Positions 18,051 to 28,000 of a stretch of 64,000 nt of DNA are shown here, piece by piece. Numbering within the stretch: position 1 is the first letter of the stretch; each line of letters starts with the position of its first letter. Location of the stretch: positions 1 through 64,000 of the forward strand of contig UQTM01000010.1 in NCBI GenBank assembly GCA_900544025.1, given 5' to 3'. A program made the position numbers and the translations under genes. The notes under the pieces are model-generated. The model was not told the DNA's origin. It did not search any database and was given only the letters and a program-made list of their open reading frames with translations. This stretch comes from an uncultured Odoribacter sp. (GTDB lineage: Bacteria; Bacteroidota; Bacteroidia; Bacteroidales; Marinifilaceae).

Positions 18051-20402
18051 ATGGGAATCATTGAAAAAAATAGAAGGATCGATAGGCATAAGCTGAAACT
18101 TATGTTGTGCTTTTTATTTTTTGTGACCTGGTGTTCCTGTTTGATGCCGTCGTGTTCCACGACGAAAAAGCTGGCGGAGAATGAAACGCTCTATGTAGGG
18201 GTGAAGAAAATGGATATTAAGGCTCCTAAAAATGTAAAGCTCACCGGAGTACAGAAGTCGTCGGCTTCCTCGCCTTTATCCGTCCGTCCGAACAATCCGC
18301 TTTACTCCCCTTATCTGCGTACTCCCCTGCCTATCGGTTTGTGGGTGTATAATTGGAATATCAGGAAAGAAAAAGGCTTTAAATGGTGGCTCTACCGGAA
18401 ACTATCCAAAAAACCGGTCTTAATTTCGGACGTAAAGCCTGAATTGAGATTGAAGATGGTGGATAATGCCATGAAAGACTATGGTTTTTACGGCACTCGA
18501 TCGAAATATGAGATTATTCCTAAACGGAATCCGAAAAAGGCAAAAATCAGTTATTGGGTAGAATTGCCCGAGCCGTTTAAATATGGAACGATCGAATTGT
18601 GGGGGTGGGAACCCCGGATGGATACCATTGTCCGGGCTGCTATGGCCAGAACTTACCTGAAAACCGGGGATCAGTACGATATTAACGTCATGAATGAAGA
18701 GCGGCAGCGGATTTCTGAGCGTTTGAGAAATGAAGGATATTATTTTTTCCAGCCGGGATATATTGAATTTTTGGCCGATACCACCGTCGGGAAAAAAGTG
18801 GTGGATATTCGGATCGGTTTAAAACAGGGTATCCCTCCCAATGCTTTGCATCCTTATAAGCTGGGAGAAATAAAAGTGATCCTAAAAGGAAACTCGGACG
18901 ATAGCCGGTTGGATTCTATCTACCAGGACGGGATCAAGATCGTTTATCAGCGGCCGGAAAACCTGAAACCGAATGTCATAGCCAGAGCGGTAAAAGTGAG
19001 GCCGGGGCAAAAATATTCTGCAGCCCGGCAAAACCGGACGCAGGCGAATTTTGTACAATTAGGGGTTTTCAAATTTGCAAATATGACGATCACCGTTCCC
19101 GATACGGTTGCGGGACGAACGCTGGATATGCAGATTCACGGAGACTATGCCCTGCCTGTGGAAACGGAAGTGGAAGTGGACGTATCTTCGAAATCGAACA
19201 ACTTGTTGGGGCCGGGATTGATCCTGGGAATCAGCAACCATAATCTATTCAAACGGGCGGAAAACCTATCTTTCCGTTTAACCGGAGCATACGAATGGCA
19301 GATCGGAGGAAATAAAAAAGCCACCGGAAACTCCGGTCTGATTAACTCCTATGAATTGGGAGCGAGCTTTAACTTATCCGTTCCCCGCTTGCTGGTGCCT
19401 AAATTTATGAAAACGAACCGGGATAGGCGGGAACAGACACAATTCCAGATCGGTACGGACTTACTGAACAGGCATAATTATTTCCGGATGATTTCCTTCT
19501 GGGGAAGCGGGTCATACGATTTTAATTCTTCGCAACGCAATTACCATACGGTGGTTCCCTTTAAATTGAACTATACCTATTTGCTGAGGACATCACAGGC
19601 ATTCGATTCCATTGTGAATAAAAATCCCTCTGTGGCTCAGAGTTTCAGGAATCAGTTCATTCCTTCGATGTCATATACTTACACATACGACCGCCCGGTG
19701 AGTTACCGGAATCCGAACCGGTTGTTTTGGCAGACTTCTTTAACTCAGGCGGGGAATCTGATATCGGGCATACAATACCTTACCGGAAATCGGCAGGGAG
19801 AGGGGAAAAAGATATTCAATAACCGTTATTCCCAATTTTTGAAATTGACAACGGAACTGATCGGATATAAGAGTATCGACAACCGTAATCAATTAGCCAC
19901 CCGTATTATGGGAGGAATCGGCTATGCCTACGGTAATTCGAAGGTCATGCCTTATAGCGAGCAATTTTATATAGGCGGGTCTAACAGTATCCGTGCTTTT
20001 CATATCCGTTCGATCGGGCCGGGTAGCTATCATCCCCCCAAATCCTCGACCTCCTATTTAGACCAGACCGGAGATATAAAGCTGGAAGGTAATGTGGAAT
20101 ATCGTTTTAAAATTTACGAACGTTTCAATGGAGCGTTGTTTATGGATGCCGGAAATGTCTGGCTGCTGAGAAAAGAAGAACAACGTCCCGGCGGAGCATT
20201 CCGGGTAAAACAGCTGTGGAAGGAATTGGCTTTGGGAACCGGATTCGGCTTGCGTTATGATATCACCTACATTGTGATCCGGGCGGATTTGGGAATCCCT
20301 TTACATGCACCCTATGATACGGGAAAATCCGGTTACTATAACATAACGGGCTCTTTCTGGAAAGGGTTGGTATTAAACCTCGCAATCGGGTATCCGTTCT
20401 AA
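18051..20402 (+). CDS. tamL: TamL-type BamA/TamA-family outer-membrane lipoprotein (second paralogue)
   Basis: Outer-membrane partner of TamB. Seen: 783 aa from ATG 18051 (a TTG at 18045 would overlap the tamB stop); long basic N-terminus, lipobox with acceptor Cys 35 (LMPSC), POTRA-like repeats to about 380, and the C-terminal Omp85 barrel with GGSNSIRAFHIRSIGPGS near 640-658 and the last strand LVLNLAIGYPF. The lipid anchor is the feature that separates TamL of Bacteroidota from TamA of Proteobacteria. The tight junction with tamB makes it the more likely true TamB partner; the copy at 8428 may serve a different substrate or a backup role (inference). Confidence 0.9.
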   Translation: MGIIEKNRRIDRHKLKLMLCFLFFVTWCSCLMPSCSTTKKLAENETLYVGVKKMDIKAPKNVKLTGVQKSSASSPLSVRPNNPLYSPYLRTPLPIGLWVYNWNIRKEKGFKWWLYRKLSKKPVLISDVKPELRLKMVDNAMKDYGFYGTRSKYEIIPKRNPKKAKISYWVELPEPFKYGTIELWGWEPRMDTIVRAAMARTYLKTGDQYDINVMNEERQRISERLRNEGYYFFQPGYIEFLADTTVGKKVVDIRIGLKQGIPPNALHPYKLGEIKVILKGNSDDSRLDSIYQDGIKIVYQRPENLKPNVIARAVKVRPGQKYSAARQNRTQANFVQLGVFKFANMTITVPDTVAGRTLDMQIHGDYALPVETEVEVDVSSKSNNLLGPGLILGISNHNLFKRAENLSFRLTGAYEWQIGGNKKATGNSGLINSYELGASFNLSVPRLLVPKFMKTNRDRREQTQFQIGTDLLNRHNYFRMISFWGSGSYDFNSSQRNYHTVVPFKLNYTYLLRTSQAFDSIVNKNPSVAQSFRNQFIPSMSYTYTYDRPVSYRNPNRLFWQTSLTQAGNLISGIQYLTGNRQGEGKKIFNNRYSQFLKLTTELIGYKSIDNRNQLATRIMGGIGYAYGNSKVMPYSEQFYIGGSNSIRAFHIRSIGPGSYHPPKSSTSYLDQTGDIKLEGNVEYRFKIYERFNGALFMDAGNVWLLRKEEQRPGGAFRVKQLWKELALGTGFGLRYDITYIVIRADLGIPLHAPYDTGKSGYYNITGSFWKGLVLNLAIGYPF

Positions 20403-20580
20403 AAGCCGGCATAAAAACGGGGAGAGTGATATACTCATTTTAAATACGGGTTGGAGTGCAAAGAACAGGAAATACTTTTTCTAATATGTTCTAATTAAAA
20501 TCCATGAAATTTCGAATAGATCGTAATACGATATATTAATTTATTTTCATTGTAAAAATGGAGAAAGATTTACGGGGAAG

Positions 20581-20620
20581 AAATAAAAACGACCTATAAA
20601 TTAAAGATTTATAGGTCGTT
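20581..20620 (-). terminator. intrinsic terminator of tRNA-Pro
   Basis: A perfect 13-bp stem (20588-20600 with 20608-20620, loop of 7) is followed on the minus strand by TTTTATTTC. It lies 16 bases past the tRNA 3' end. Confidence 0.8.
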
Positions 20621-20636
20621 AAATGTTGATTTAAAG

Positions 20637-20710
20637 TCGGGGTGACAGGATTCGAACCTGCGACCACACGCCCCCCAGACGTGTACTCTACCGGACTGAG
20701 CTACGCCCCG
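20637..20710 (-). tRNA. tRNA-Pro (anticodon GGG)
   Basis: The minus strand folds into a 74-nt cloverleaf: acceptor CGGGGCG with CACCCCG plus discriminator A, T arm GCAGG-TTCGAAT-CCTGT, anticodon stem CACGT/GCGTG and loop CTGGGGG giving anticodon GGG (proline CCC/CCU). CCA is not encoded. The acceptor stem has one C6-A67 mismatch, where a U-A pair would be expected; the rest is canonical. Confidence 0.93.
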
Positions 20711-21320
20711 ATTTTTGTAAAGCTCTGATAATTATTGCTTTTGCCGTTTTATTTCTGTCAGATAAAGCAGATTGAAGAACATTCTACTTTTCTATTGATT
20801 TAGACCTATTTTTATCAAAAAGTGATACAGAGACAGTATCGTAAGTTTTTGATTTAATCAGGTAGAAATGAACAGATTTTTGACTTTAGCAACGATAGCA
20901 TAAAACTATTCTGTCTTGTAAAAGAACTCTACTATTTGCGGGGACAAAGATAATAATTAATTGTAAAATGCAACAAGATTACGGAAGAAAATAAAAGCTC
21001 TGTCTTTTTGAAATCAGTAATAAGAAAATATAAGCCTTATCATAAGGAATATGCTTTGAATTTTGTCGCGGAAAATAAAGGATGTTGAAAACAAGTGGTT
21101 GTTGTCTTTTATTTTTTATATCGGCGGGAGATAAAAATGGAATTTTATCCCGATTAAAAAATATTTCTTGGGGGGTATAAATTTTTTATCTCTGATTGGA
21201 AACAAATGATAATTAACATCTCTTTTATATGTGGTATAAAAATATTCAGTAGTTTTAGCCCTTGGATTAAATCGTTACGAATTCGTAGCATTGCAGTGAT
21301 TATTCTGAAATATTATTATT
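20711..21320. other. 610-bp AT-rich region with a possible distant tRNA-Pro promoter
   Basis: No protein or RNA gene is recognised. On the minus strand TATCTTTG (20952-20945) with TTG 18 bases upstream (20973-20971) forms a plausible promoter that would transcribe toward tRNA-Pro, leaving a 5' leader of about 230 nt. The remaining part up to the lipoprotein gene at 21321 is AT-rich, with no box I would trust. Confidence 0.45.
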
Positions 21321-22184
21321 ATGAAAACATCTAAGTATTTTTTACTATTACTCTTTCCTTTCCTTTTTGCTTGTAATTCTGATGATAAAGAAAACGACAT
21401 AACAGAAGAAACCAAAGAACTCAAATTATCTGTCGGGACAGAACCGTTAAGTACGGAGAATATAGATTTTGAATTTGAAATCCTCGATGGCAATGGAGGA
21501 TATACGGCGACGGTTTCGGAGACAGACGGCGATCCGGATGCAAAAGTAACTATCGATGGCAATAGGGTGATCGTAAATTTGCTTGTAGGCAATCATTTAG
21601 GGGCGAGAATCACAATTACCGACCAGAAGGAACAAAAGGAATCCGTTTATATAGAATCGACCCACGAGTCTTTGCATATTCCCAACTTTGGATTATTTCT
21701 TGATGAAGGAAAAACATATACAATGAGTGTCGAGTTTGGGGCGGGAGCCCCTTACACGATCGAAAAAGTGAGAGGCGATGCTTCTGAAGCACTTATAGAA
21801 GACGATAAAGTGAAAGCGACATCACTCGCGATAGGAGATACTTATTATAAAGTGAGGGATAAAAGAGGTTCTGTCGCCCGACTGCTCGTATCGACAACCT
21901 TACAGTTTGAGATGACTATGGCTTCAAACTACCTTGAATTTGATGGAGTGAATAATCTATCGGCAAGCATTCGGTTACAATGGGGAACGGAGTGGGAGAT
22001 CGTAGGTTCTACGGATAAAGTGACAGAAAGAGTTTCTGTGTCACAAGTGCTTTTGCCGACGGGAGAATTGTCCGATTACTATGTTTTATTTATAAATACT
22101 GCAGATAAAGGTAAGGGGATAGATACCGTTACTTTAAGAAACAAAGACGGGGATTTGGCCGTGGTGAGAGTTCGGGTTAGGTAA
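21321..22184 (+). CDS. lipoprotein of unknown function, probably surface-exposed
   Basis: I do not recognise this protein. Seen: 287 aa, lipoprotein signal with acceptor Cys 18 (LFPFLFACNS), followed directly by the acidic stretch CNSDDKENDITEE, which resembles the lipoprotein export signal that sends Bacteroidota lipoproteins to the cell surface. The mature part is almost entirely beta-strand in character, in about three repeated 80-residue units (ELKLSVGTEPL, TYTMSVEFGAG, LRLQWGTE-like starts), suggesting Ig-like or all-beta domains. There are no catalytic motifs. The gene stands alone between two long AT-rich gaps and has an ATG at 21321. Confidence 0.7.
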   Translation: MKTSKYFLLLLFPFLFACNSDDKENDITEETKELKLSVGTEPLSTENIDFEFEILDGNGGYTATVSETDGDPDAKVTIDGNRVIVNLLVGNHLGARITITDQKEQKESVYIESTHESLHIPNFGLFLDEGKTYTMSVEFGAGAPYTIEKVRGDASEALIEDDKVKATSLAIGDTYYKVRDKRGSVARLLVSTTLQFEMTMASNYLEFDGVNNLSASIRLQWGTEWEIVGSTDKVTERVSVSQVLLPTGELSDYYVLFINTADKGKGIDTVTLRNKDGDLAVVRVRVR

Positions 22185-22379
22185 AAACGGCGGTATTTAT
22201 TTTCTCTGATTTTTTGCGAATACAGAAACTACAGTTGTATTCTGCAAACTTTCGGTTTGAAAGCTTCGTTTACTGAAAATAACTGTTAGAAAGAAATTTA
22301 TGGATAGAAAATGTTAATTTAAAAATTTACTTTTAGATAGAAATGCTTAAATTGCCACGTCAAACCAAAAATAAGAACT

Positions 22380-23003
22380 ATGAAAAAAATACTGTTATTT
22401 GTAGCCTTAGCCGGAATTTGCTCCGGAATAAGCGCCCAGGAATTAAAAACAATCCAGTTGAACAAGCCTAATACGCAGAGAGGTTTACCGGTTATGCAAG
22501 CCCTGGAAAAACGGCAATCTACGCGCGAATATGCCGATAAAGCATTAAGCCTTCAGGATTTGTCCGATTTGTTATGGGCTGCGAACGGGATAAACCGTCC
22601 TGAATCGGGTAAGCGCACTGCGCCTTCTGCAATGAATAAGCAGGAAATAGATGTTTACGTTTGTTTGCCGGAAGGGGCTTATCTTTATGAAGCTAAAACC
22701 AATAGTCTGAAACCTGTTGCTAAAGGTGATTTCAGAGCTGCTGTGGGAGGTGGTCAGGCATTTGTGGCAAAAGCTCCTGTATGTATCGTATTGGTAGGTG
22801 ATCTCGATGCTTTTAGAGGAGATGCGTCGATGCCGGCTATGGATGCGGGTATTGTTTCCCAGAACATTTCGATCTTTTGTGCAGGAACGGGCTTAGTTAC
22901 CGTACCCAGAGCTTCTATGGACCAGGCGAAATTGAAATCGGCACTTAAATTAAAAGATTCTCAACGGTTATTTATGAATCATCCGGTGGGATACGCTAAA
23001 TAA
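22380..23003 (+). CDS. exported nitroreductase, SagB/ThcOx-like
   Basis: FMN-dependent oxidoreductase-fold protein. Seen: 207 aa; signal peptide MKKILLFVALAGICSGISAQ, then ALEKRQSTREYADKALSLQDLSDLLWAANGINRP, the usual start of SagB/ThcOx-type nitroreductases (the RxSTRxY segment contacts FMN phosphate), and GKRTAPSAMNKQEIDVYV. The C-terminus NHPVGYAK is also typical. Because of the signal peptide it would work in the periplasm, where flavin would have to be supplied; the natural substrate is unknown. It is followed by an 18-bp-stem terminator shared with the convergent antiporter gene. Confidence 0.85.
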   Translation: MKKILLFVALAGICSGISAQELKTIQLNKPNTQRGLPVMQALEKRQSTREYADKALSLQDLSDLLWAANGINRPESGKRTAPSAMNKQEIDVYVCLPEGAYLYEAKTNSLKPVAKGDFRAAVGGGQAFVAKAPVCIVLVGDLDAFRGDASMPAMDAGIVSQNISIFCAGTGLVTVPRASMDQAKLKSALKLKDSQRLFMNHPVGYAK

Positions 23004-23023
23004 GCCGATTTGATTTGAATCGG

Positions 23024-23075
23024 TTAATCCGGTAAAAAGGCGAGAGTTTAAAGCCTTTTTACCGGATTAATTTTT
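23024..23075 (+). terminator. strong terminator between convergent nitroreductase and antiporter genes
   Basis: A perfect 18-bp stem (23024-23041 with 23053-23070, loop of 11) is followed by TTTTT on the plus strand. The stop codon of the antiporter gene (23067-23069, minus) lies inside the 3' arm, so the last codons of that gene form part of the hairpin. Confidence 0.85.
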
Positions 23076-24569
23076 AGTGATGGTATAATCTTCCACACCC
23101 AAAGTTTCATATATTTCTTTAAGGTCTTTTTCATTGTCGGAAATAATGAGTAATTGGTCATTTTCGAATAGTTGAGAACACCCATTAGGAACAAAAAAAC
23201 GTCCGAATCGTTTTACGAGCACAACCAAAGTATTTTCCGGCAAGGGAAGATTGATTAAATAATCGCCCGCACTCAGCATATCTCTCGTGATCGTTATTTC
23301 AGACATAATCGATTTAACTTCTTCGGGTAATTCCATTTCGAAAGCTTTGGGAATTTTTTTCTCTCTGAACGATAACTTCAACAGCTTTGCCGAAGAAGGT
23401 ACAGTCGTTCCTTGAATCAATAGGGAGAGAAGAGTAATAAAAAATACAATATTAAAGATTTGCTTGGCTTCGGGAATGCCGGCGAGTAGGGGATAAGTTG
23501 CGAATATAATAGGGACAGCTCCCCTTAGCCCGATCCAGGAAACAAAAAGCCGGCTATTGAATGTCATCCACCTGAAAGGAAGAAGGCAGAGCAATACACT
23601 GACCGGACGTGCAATAATAATCATAAAAATCCCGACTAATAATCCGATCCATGCCACATCGACCAGTTCCCTGGGATTGACCAGTAAGCCTAACGCTAAA
23701 AACATAATGATCTGGAACAACCAGGCCAGGCCATCGAAGAAATTGGCAATATACTTTTTGTAAACGATTCGCCGGTTGCCTACCACTAGTCCGGCAATAT
23801 ACACGGCAAGATAACCATTTCCTTGCATCGTAGTGGTAAAAGAAAAAGTAAAGAAAACAAAAGTGAGTAGAATGATTTGATAGAGAGAAGGGTTGTCTAT
23901 TTTTATATGATTTAAGATCCAGACGGCGCACATTCCTAAAAGATAACCCGCAAATATGCCTACTAAAAATTGAATGGCGAACGACAGTAAAATTTGTCCC
24001 GTATGTATTTCTCCGATTTGTATAATTTGAATGAGAATGATGGTAAGCATATAAGCCATAGGATCGTTGCTTCCACTTTCCAGTTCGAGTAAAGGACGTA
24101 GATTGTGCTTTAAATTCAGGTTTTTAGAACGAAGGATATTAAAAACCGAAGCGGAATCGGTCGATGACATAACAGCGGCTAAAAGCATACAGCCCGTTAA
24201 AGTAACGATATGACCGGGGAATGTCCAGTTGGCTATTAGATATATAAAACCTCCGGTAAAGAGCGTCGTCAGCAAAACGCCGAATGTCGCTAACAGAATG
24301 CCTTGCTTGACAACAGGACGTATTTCTTCAATCTTTGTGTCCATCCCGCCGGAAAACAGGATGATACTAAGTGAGATAACTCCAATAAACTGCGCTGTAG
24401 CCGGGCTTTCAAATTCAATCCCAACTCCGTCTTTCCCGGCGACCATTCCGATAATCAGGAATAGAAGTAAAACCGGCAGCCCTAAACGAGAACCTGTTTT
24501 ACCGATCAGAATACTTATAAAAAATAGTATCGAACCGATCAGTAATATATTTTCAGTTGTGATAAGCAT
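23067..24569 (-). CDS. nhaP2: K+/H+ antiporter of the NhaP2/CvrA type
   Basis: Inner-membrane cation/proton antiporter. Seen: 500 aa; about twelve hydrophobic segments over residues 1-395 with typical CPA1 motifs (VLLLFLIIGMVAGKDG, SLSIILFSGGMD, LAAVMSSTDSASVF with the ion-site Asp, LLELESGSNDPMAYML), then a cytoplasmic TrkA_C domain (about 400-490, MLSAGDYLINLPLPENTLVVLVKRFGRFFVPNG) that senses nucleotides or cations in this family. This two-part layout matches E. coli CvrA/NhaP2, so K+ export linked to proton entry is the best guess; Na+ as substrate is not excluded. The ATG at 24569 begins directly at the first membrane helix. Confidence 0.87.
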   Translation of the reverse strand: MLITTENILLIGSILFFISILIGKTGSRLGLPVLLLFLIIGMVAGKDGVGIEFESPATAQFIGVISLSIILFSGGMDTKIEEIRPVVKQGILLATFGVLLTTLFTGGFIYLIANWTFPGHIVTLTGCMLLAAVMSSTDSASVFNILRSKNLNLKHNLRPLLELESGSNDPMAYMLTIILIQIIQIGEIHTGQILLSFAIQFLVGIFAGYLLGMCAVWILNHIKIDNPSLYQIILLTFVFFTFSFTTTMQGNGYLAVYIAGLVVGNRRIVYKKYIANFFDGLAWLFQIIMFLALGLLVNPRELVDVAWIGLLVGIFMIIIARPVSVLLCLLPFRWMTFNSRLFVSWIGLRGAVPIIFATYPLLAGIPEAKQIFNIVFFITLLSLLIQGTTVPSSAKLLKLSFREKKIPKAFEMELPEEVKSIMSEITITRDMLSAGDYLINLPLPENTLVVLVKRFGRFFVPNGCSQLFENDQLLIISDNEKDLKEIYETLGVEDYTITKN

Positions 24570-24727
24570 TATTTTTCTTTATTTTGTTATTAAACGCAAG
24601 CCGTAAATTGAAAGTTTTGCTAATTTCGTTTTGAGTGTCTTGAAATCATAACCATTTGATAAGTATCTATTTATAATTTTGCAAACAGGACGATAAAAAT
24701 TATATGATATTTTTTCTTGAAATTATT

Positions 24728-24757
24728 TTTGATAATATGATTTTTGTCTTACATTTG
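24728..24757 (+). promoter_or_regulatory. promoter of tRNA-Ser
   Basis: TTTG (24728-24731), an 18-base spacer and TACATTTG (24750-24757). The predicted start lies about 10 bases before the tRNA 5' end. Confidence 0.65.
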
Positions 24758-24773
24758 TCACCGCAAAAGCAAA

Positions 24774-24858
24774 GGAGAGGTGGCAGAGTGGTCGATCGCG
24801 GCGGTCTTGAAAACCGTTGACTGTCACAGGTCCGGGGGTTCGAATCCCTCCCTCTCCG
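24774..24858 (+). tRNA. tRNA-Ser (anticodon TGA)
   Basis: An 85-nt class II tRNA: acceptor GGAGAGG with CCTCTCC and discriminator G, anticodon stem GCGGT/ACCGT with loop CTTGAAA (anticodon UGA, serine UCA/UCG/UCU by wobble), a long variable arm typical of tRNA-Ser and T arm GGGGG-TTCGAAT-CCCTC. CCA is not encoded. Confidence 0.96.
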
Positions 24859-24883
24859 CTGAGAATCAAAGTTAAAGCAAACA

Positions 24884-24922
24884 AAGCCCTGTAAATATTT
24901 AATTTACAGGGCTTCTTCTTTT
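24884..24922 (+). terminator. intrinsic terminator of tRNA-Ser
   Basis: A 13-bp perfect stem (24884-24896 with 24902-24914, loop of 5) followed by CTTCTTTTC, 25 bases after the tRNA. Confidence 0.8.
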
Positions 24923-25010
24923 CAATAAATAAGTAGAAAAAACGGTTTTGAATCATTTTTACCTACAAGATCGGTAACATTCTGAATATCGCAAAAGTGT
25001 TACCTGTTTC

Positions 25011-25048
25011 TTAAAAAATCCCCCTCCTTTTTCGAAAAGAGGGGGATT
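25011..25048 (-). terminator. intrinsic terminator of the protease gene
   Basis: A long hairpin: outer 9-bp GC-rich arms (25017-25025 with 25040-25048) and an inner 5-bp stem (27-31 with 35-39), separated by one bulged base. On the minus strand it is followed by TTTTTTAA. It lies 34 bases past the stop of the protease gene. Confidence 0.85.
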
Positions 25049-25081
25049 GACTGACTATTCCTAAATTATATCGAACTCGCC

Positions 25082-28000
25082 TTATTTCATGGTAGCTTCG
25101 TGTAATATGATCCGGTCGATGGCTATGCCTTGGTGTCCTTGAAGTTCGAATACGATACCTAAAGAGAGTTCCGCTTCGTGGGGTAGGATGAAGGATAGCC
25201 GACGTTCGGACAAGGAGGCAGAGGCAAGCGCTGTGTCTATGTCTATGATGTCGGGCAAGCCTTTCCCATAGGCAACCGCTAAGCGGGAGCTGCCGGTCGA
25301 GAAGTTTTGATAAGGCACAATCTCCAGCTCGTATTTTCCTGCGGGTAGTTTTACCGTGCGATAGAGTTTGTGGTTGGAGAGCCGATTGGCAAAACCGTCC
25401 CACGTGGTATAGACGCAGAGCGTATTCCCTTTATTTTTGTCCACATATATACCGGTAGAAATACTGTCGGTTACGATAGCATTTTCTATTGTCCAACCTG
25501 TGGCTTTGGTGTCGAAGGCCATAAAACGGGCACGGTCTCTCCGGTTGACTGTTTCCCCGGTGGTGGCAAAGGGACATGCAGAGCCGGGGAGCACGTTCCC
25601 GGATATGTCGGTAAAAGGCGTTTCGAAGTTCAGGCAGAATACGCCGGAAGAACGTCCCCAGGCATCGCCGTCAGGTCCGAAGTGTTTACGTATTCCCGTA
25701 TTTCCGTGTGTGGTGAGATCTTTAACATCTCCTCCATTTTGGTTAAATGAGTAGTATAACATCAGGGAGTCGGCCGCTTCCGCTTTCTCTATGTTTTCGA
25801 TAGGTGCGTTGCAGTATTGTTGCAATAAGGTATCGGATAATGCCTTCTTCCATACACGGAATTCATCGATGGTGGCGTTCATCGGTGTCTTTTCGCCTCC
25901 AATGCGCAGGGAGGGGAAGGCGGGGATACTGTTTATTGTAAGTGTTTTGTTTTTCGTTGTGACGGTCTTACATACTTCTCCGTCACGTAGGAATTTCACT
26001 TCTCCCTGGCGGAAAGTCACGGCATAGTGATGCCATTGTCCGGGAATGACGAATCCGTTGTCCGAATATACCGGCAGGCTATCTACATAAAGTGTCAGCC
26101 GGCCTCGTTTGTCGGCGGTAATTTGCCAGGTATCTGCAGAGTGTCCGATTCCTGAAAGCTGTCCTTGTGAAGCGGGTTGCATCCACCACTCGACGGTCAT
26201 TTGGTCTGTTGCTCCGTTCCAAAGGGCTTTGGAGGTGGTGACTGCCGCCTGCGGATTGGAAAAGTTCAGGCCGTTTTTGCTGTCGGCATTGCAGACGATC
26301 AGAGCGTTTTTCCGGGTGACGGTGGTACTGCCTATTTCATTGCCGGCCGTTAGCGTAATGTCGTATATACCGGGGACGTCCATGCGTATGGAAGGGTTTT
26401 TCCCTTGTGCAAATGTGGTGAAACGCCGGCTGTCTATTTGCCATTTCCATGCTGTAGGCATATATCGGCTGCGGTCGGTCAGGGTAGCGTGTGAGCCTTT
26501 CTGTATGACCATCGGGGTAATATCGAATTGTACTTCGGGAGCAACGTTCTTCACATGAAGTTTATAGCTGGCTTTTTTTGATTTTCTGGTACGCGGATCC
26601 TTTACAACCAGTTTCACTTCATAGTCGCCGCTCGAGGCATAGACGGCTGCGGCGTTTTGCGTAAAGGCTTTTTCGATATCGGCGTGCTTCATCGTCCATT
26701 CATAGCGGTATCCGGGGACGGGGTACAGGGGGTGGAAACTGATTCGCTCACCTGCCAGAATCTCATCTTTAACCGGATGGAAAGTTGCGTCGAGTGTCGT
26801 CGGTAATATAGCAATTTCTCGGACTGCTTTCACCGTTTCCCCATTGGCGTTTTGTCCTTGCAGTGTGATTTTCTTCGTACCTGGATCGGTAAAGATAAAT
26901 GTGGGATTTTTAACCTTGAGATTCCTAACGTTTGAACCGGGGGCTGTCCATTCCAGTGAAACGATGGAAGGAGAGCATACGCTCGATAAGCTGAAAGCCT
27001 GTCCGGCATAGAAGTTTCCTTCGGGTATAAGGATAGCGACCTGGGCATCGGCTGGAGACGGACTGGTTCTGTCTGATTTTTCTTTCATTTCTTCATATTG
27101 TCCGAAGCCGGTCATGACAGCATGGTTGTTATTGGCAAAGTCTCGCCACATTTTTACGCTGTCCTTTTCAATGAGTTCTCCTTTGTAGTAAGCCAGCAAT
27201 GATGCAGGGATTCCCATTGCTTCAAAACTGTTATGCATCATTTCGTTGATTTGTTGTTGAGTGCGGGCTTCTTTCCATATCCGGACTTCTGCCAGCTCGC
27301 CGTCTATGGCTCCTTCCTGGCTTGAGGCGAAAGGAAATTCCTTAAAGCCTCCAATGCCCGAACGTGTTTGGCTGATGAGTCTGTCTATAGGTTGTCCGTT
27401 GACGTAAGCCGTTAGCGTGTCCTTGGAGATGACAAAGGCAAAATGATACCATGAACCACGAGTGATCAGGCCTTTGCGAGTGTCTATGCGGTTTTGACCG
27501 TCCCAGCCTACCGTGAGTGCACCGTTATTGTTGGCATGAATAAGGAAGTGTCCCCATCCGGGGCCTGCGCTTTGGTTCCAGTTGCGCCAGGAATTTGGTT
27601 TCAGCCAATATTCGATAGTGGCTTGTTCGTACTTGCTTTTGAAAATACCGGGGATCATGAAACCGCTTTGATGTAACGATAGATTGTGTGGCGTTGGAGT
27701 GTGGTAAAATTCGGGGTGTATGGCTTGTGTACGGGCAGACAGGATAGACAGTGTATCATTAAAACGATAAAGCGCTGCCAGAGAATAGGCTCCTTGTCTT
27801 TCTTTGCATATATAACGGTATTTTGCAGGTGTCAATGTATCGACCGGGTTGCCGTCTTTAAATACGACATATCCTTTCAATGGGTAATGTGAGTCCTGCG
27901 GTTTGCTCCACGATAAGGCACTTTCTTGTTTGTCGTCGTCCTCTTTGTAGCATAGGTTCAACGGAGCGAAAAACGGCTCTCCCTGTACCACTGCCGTGAC

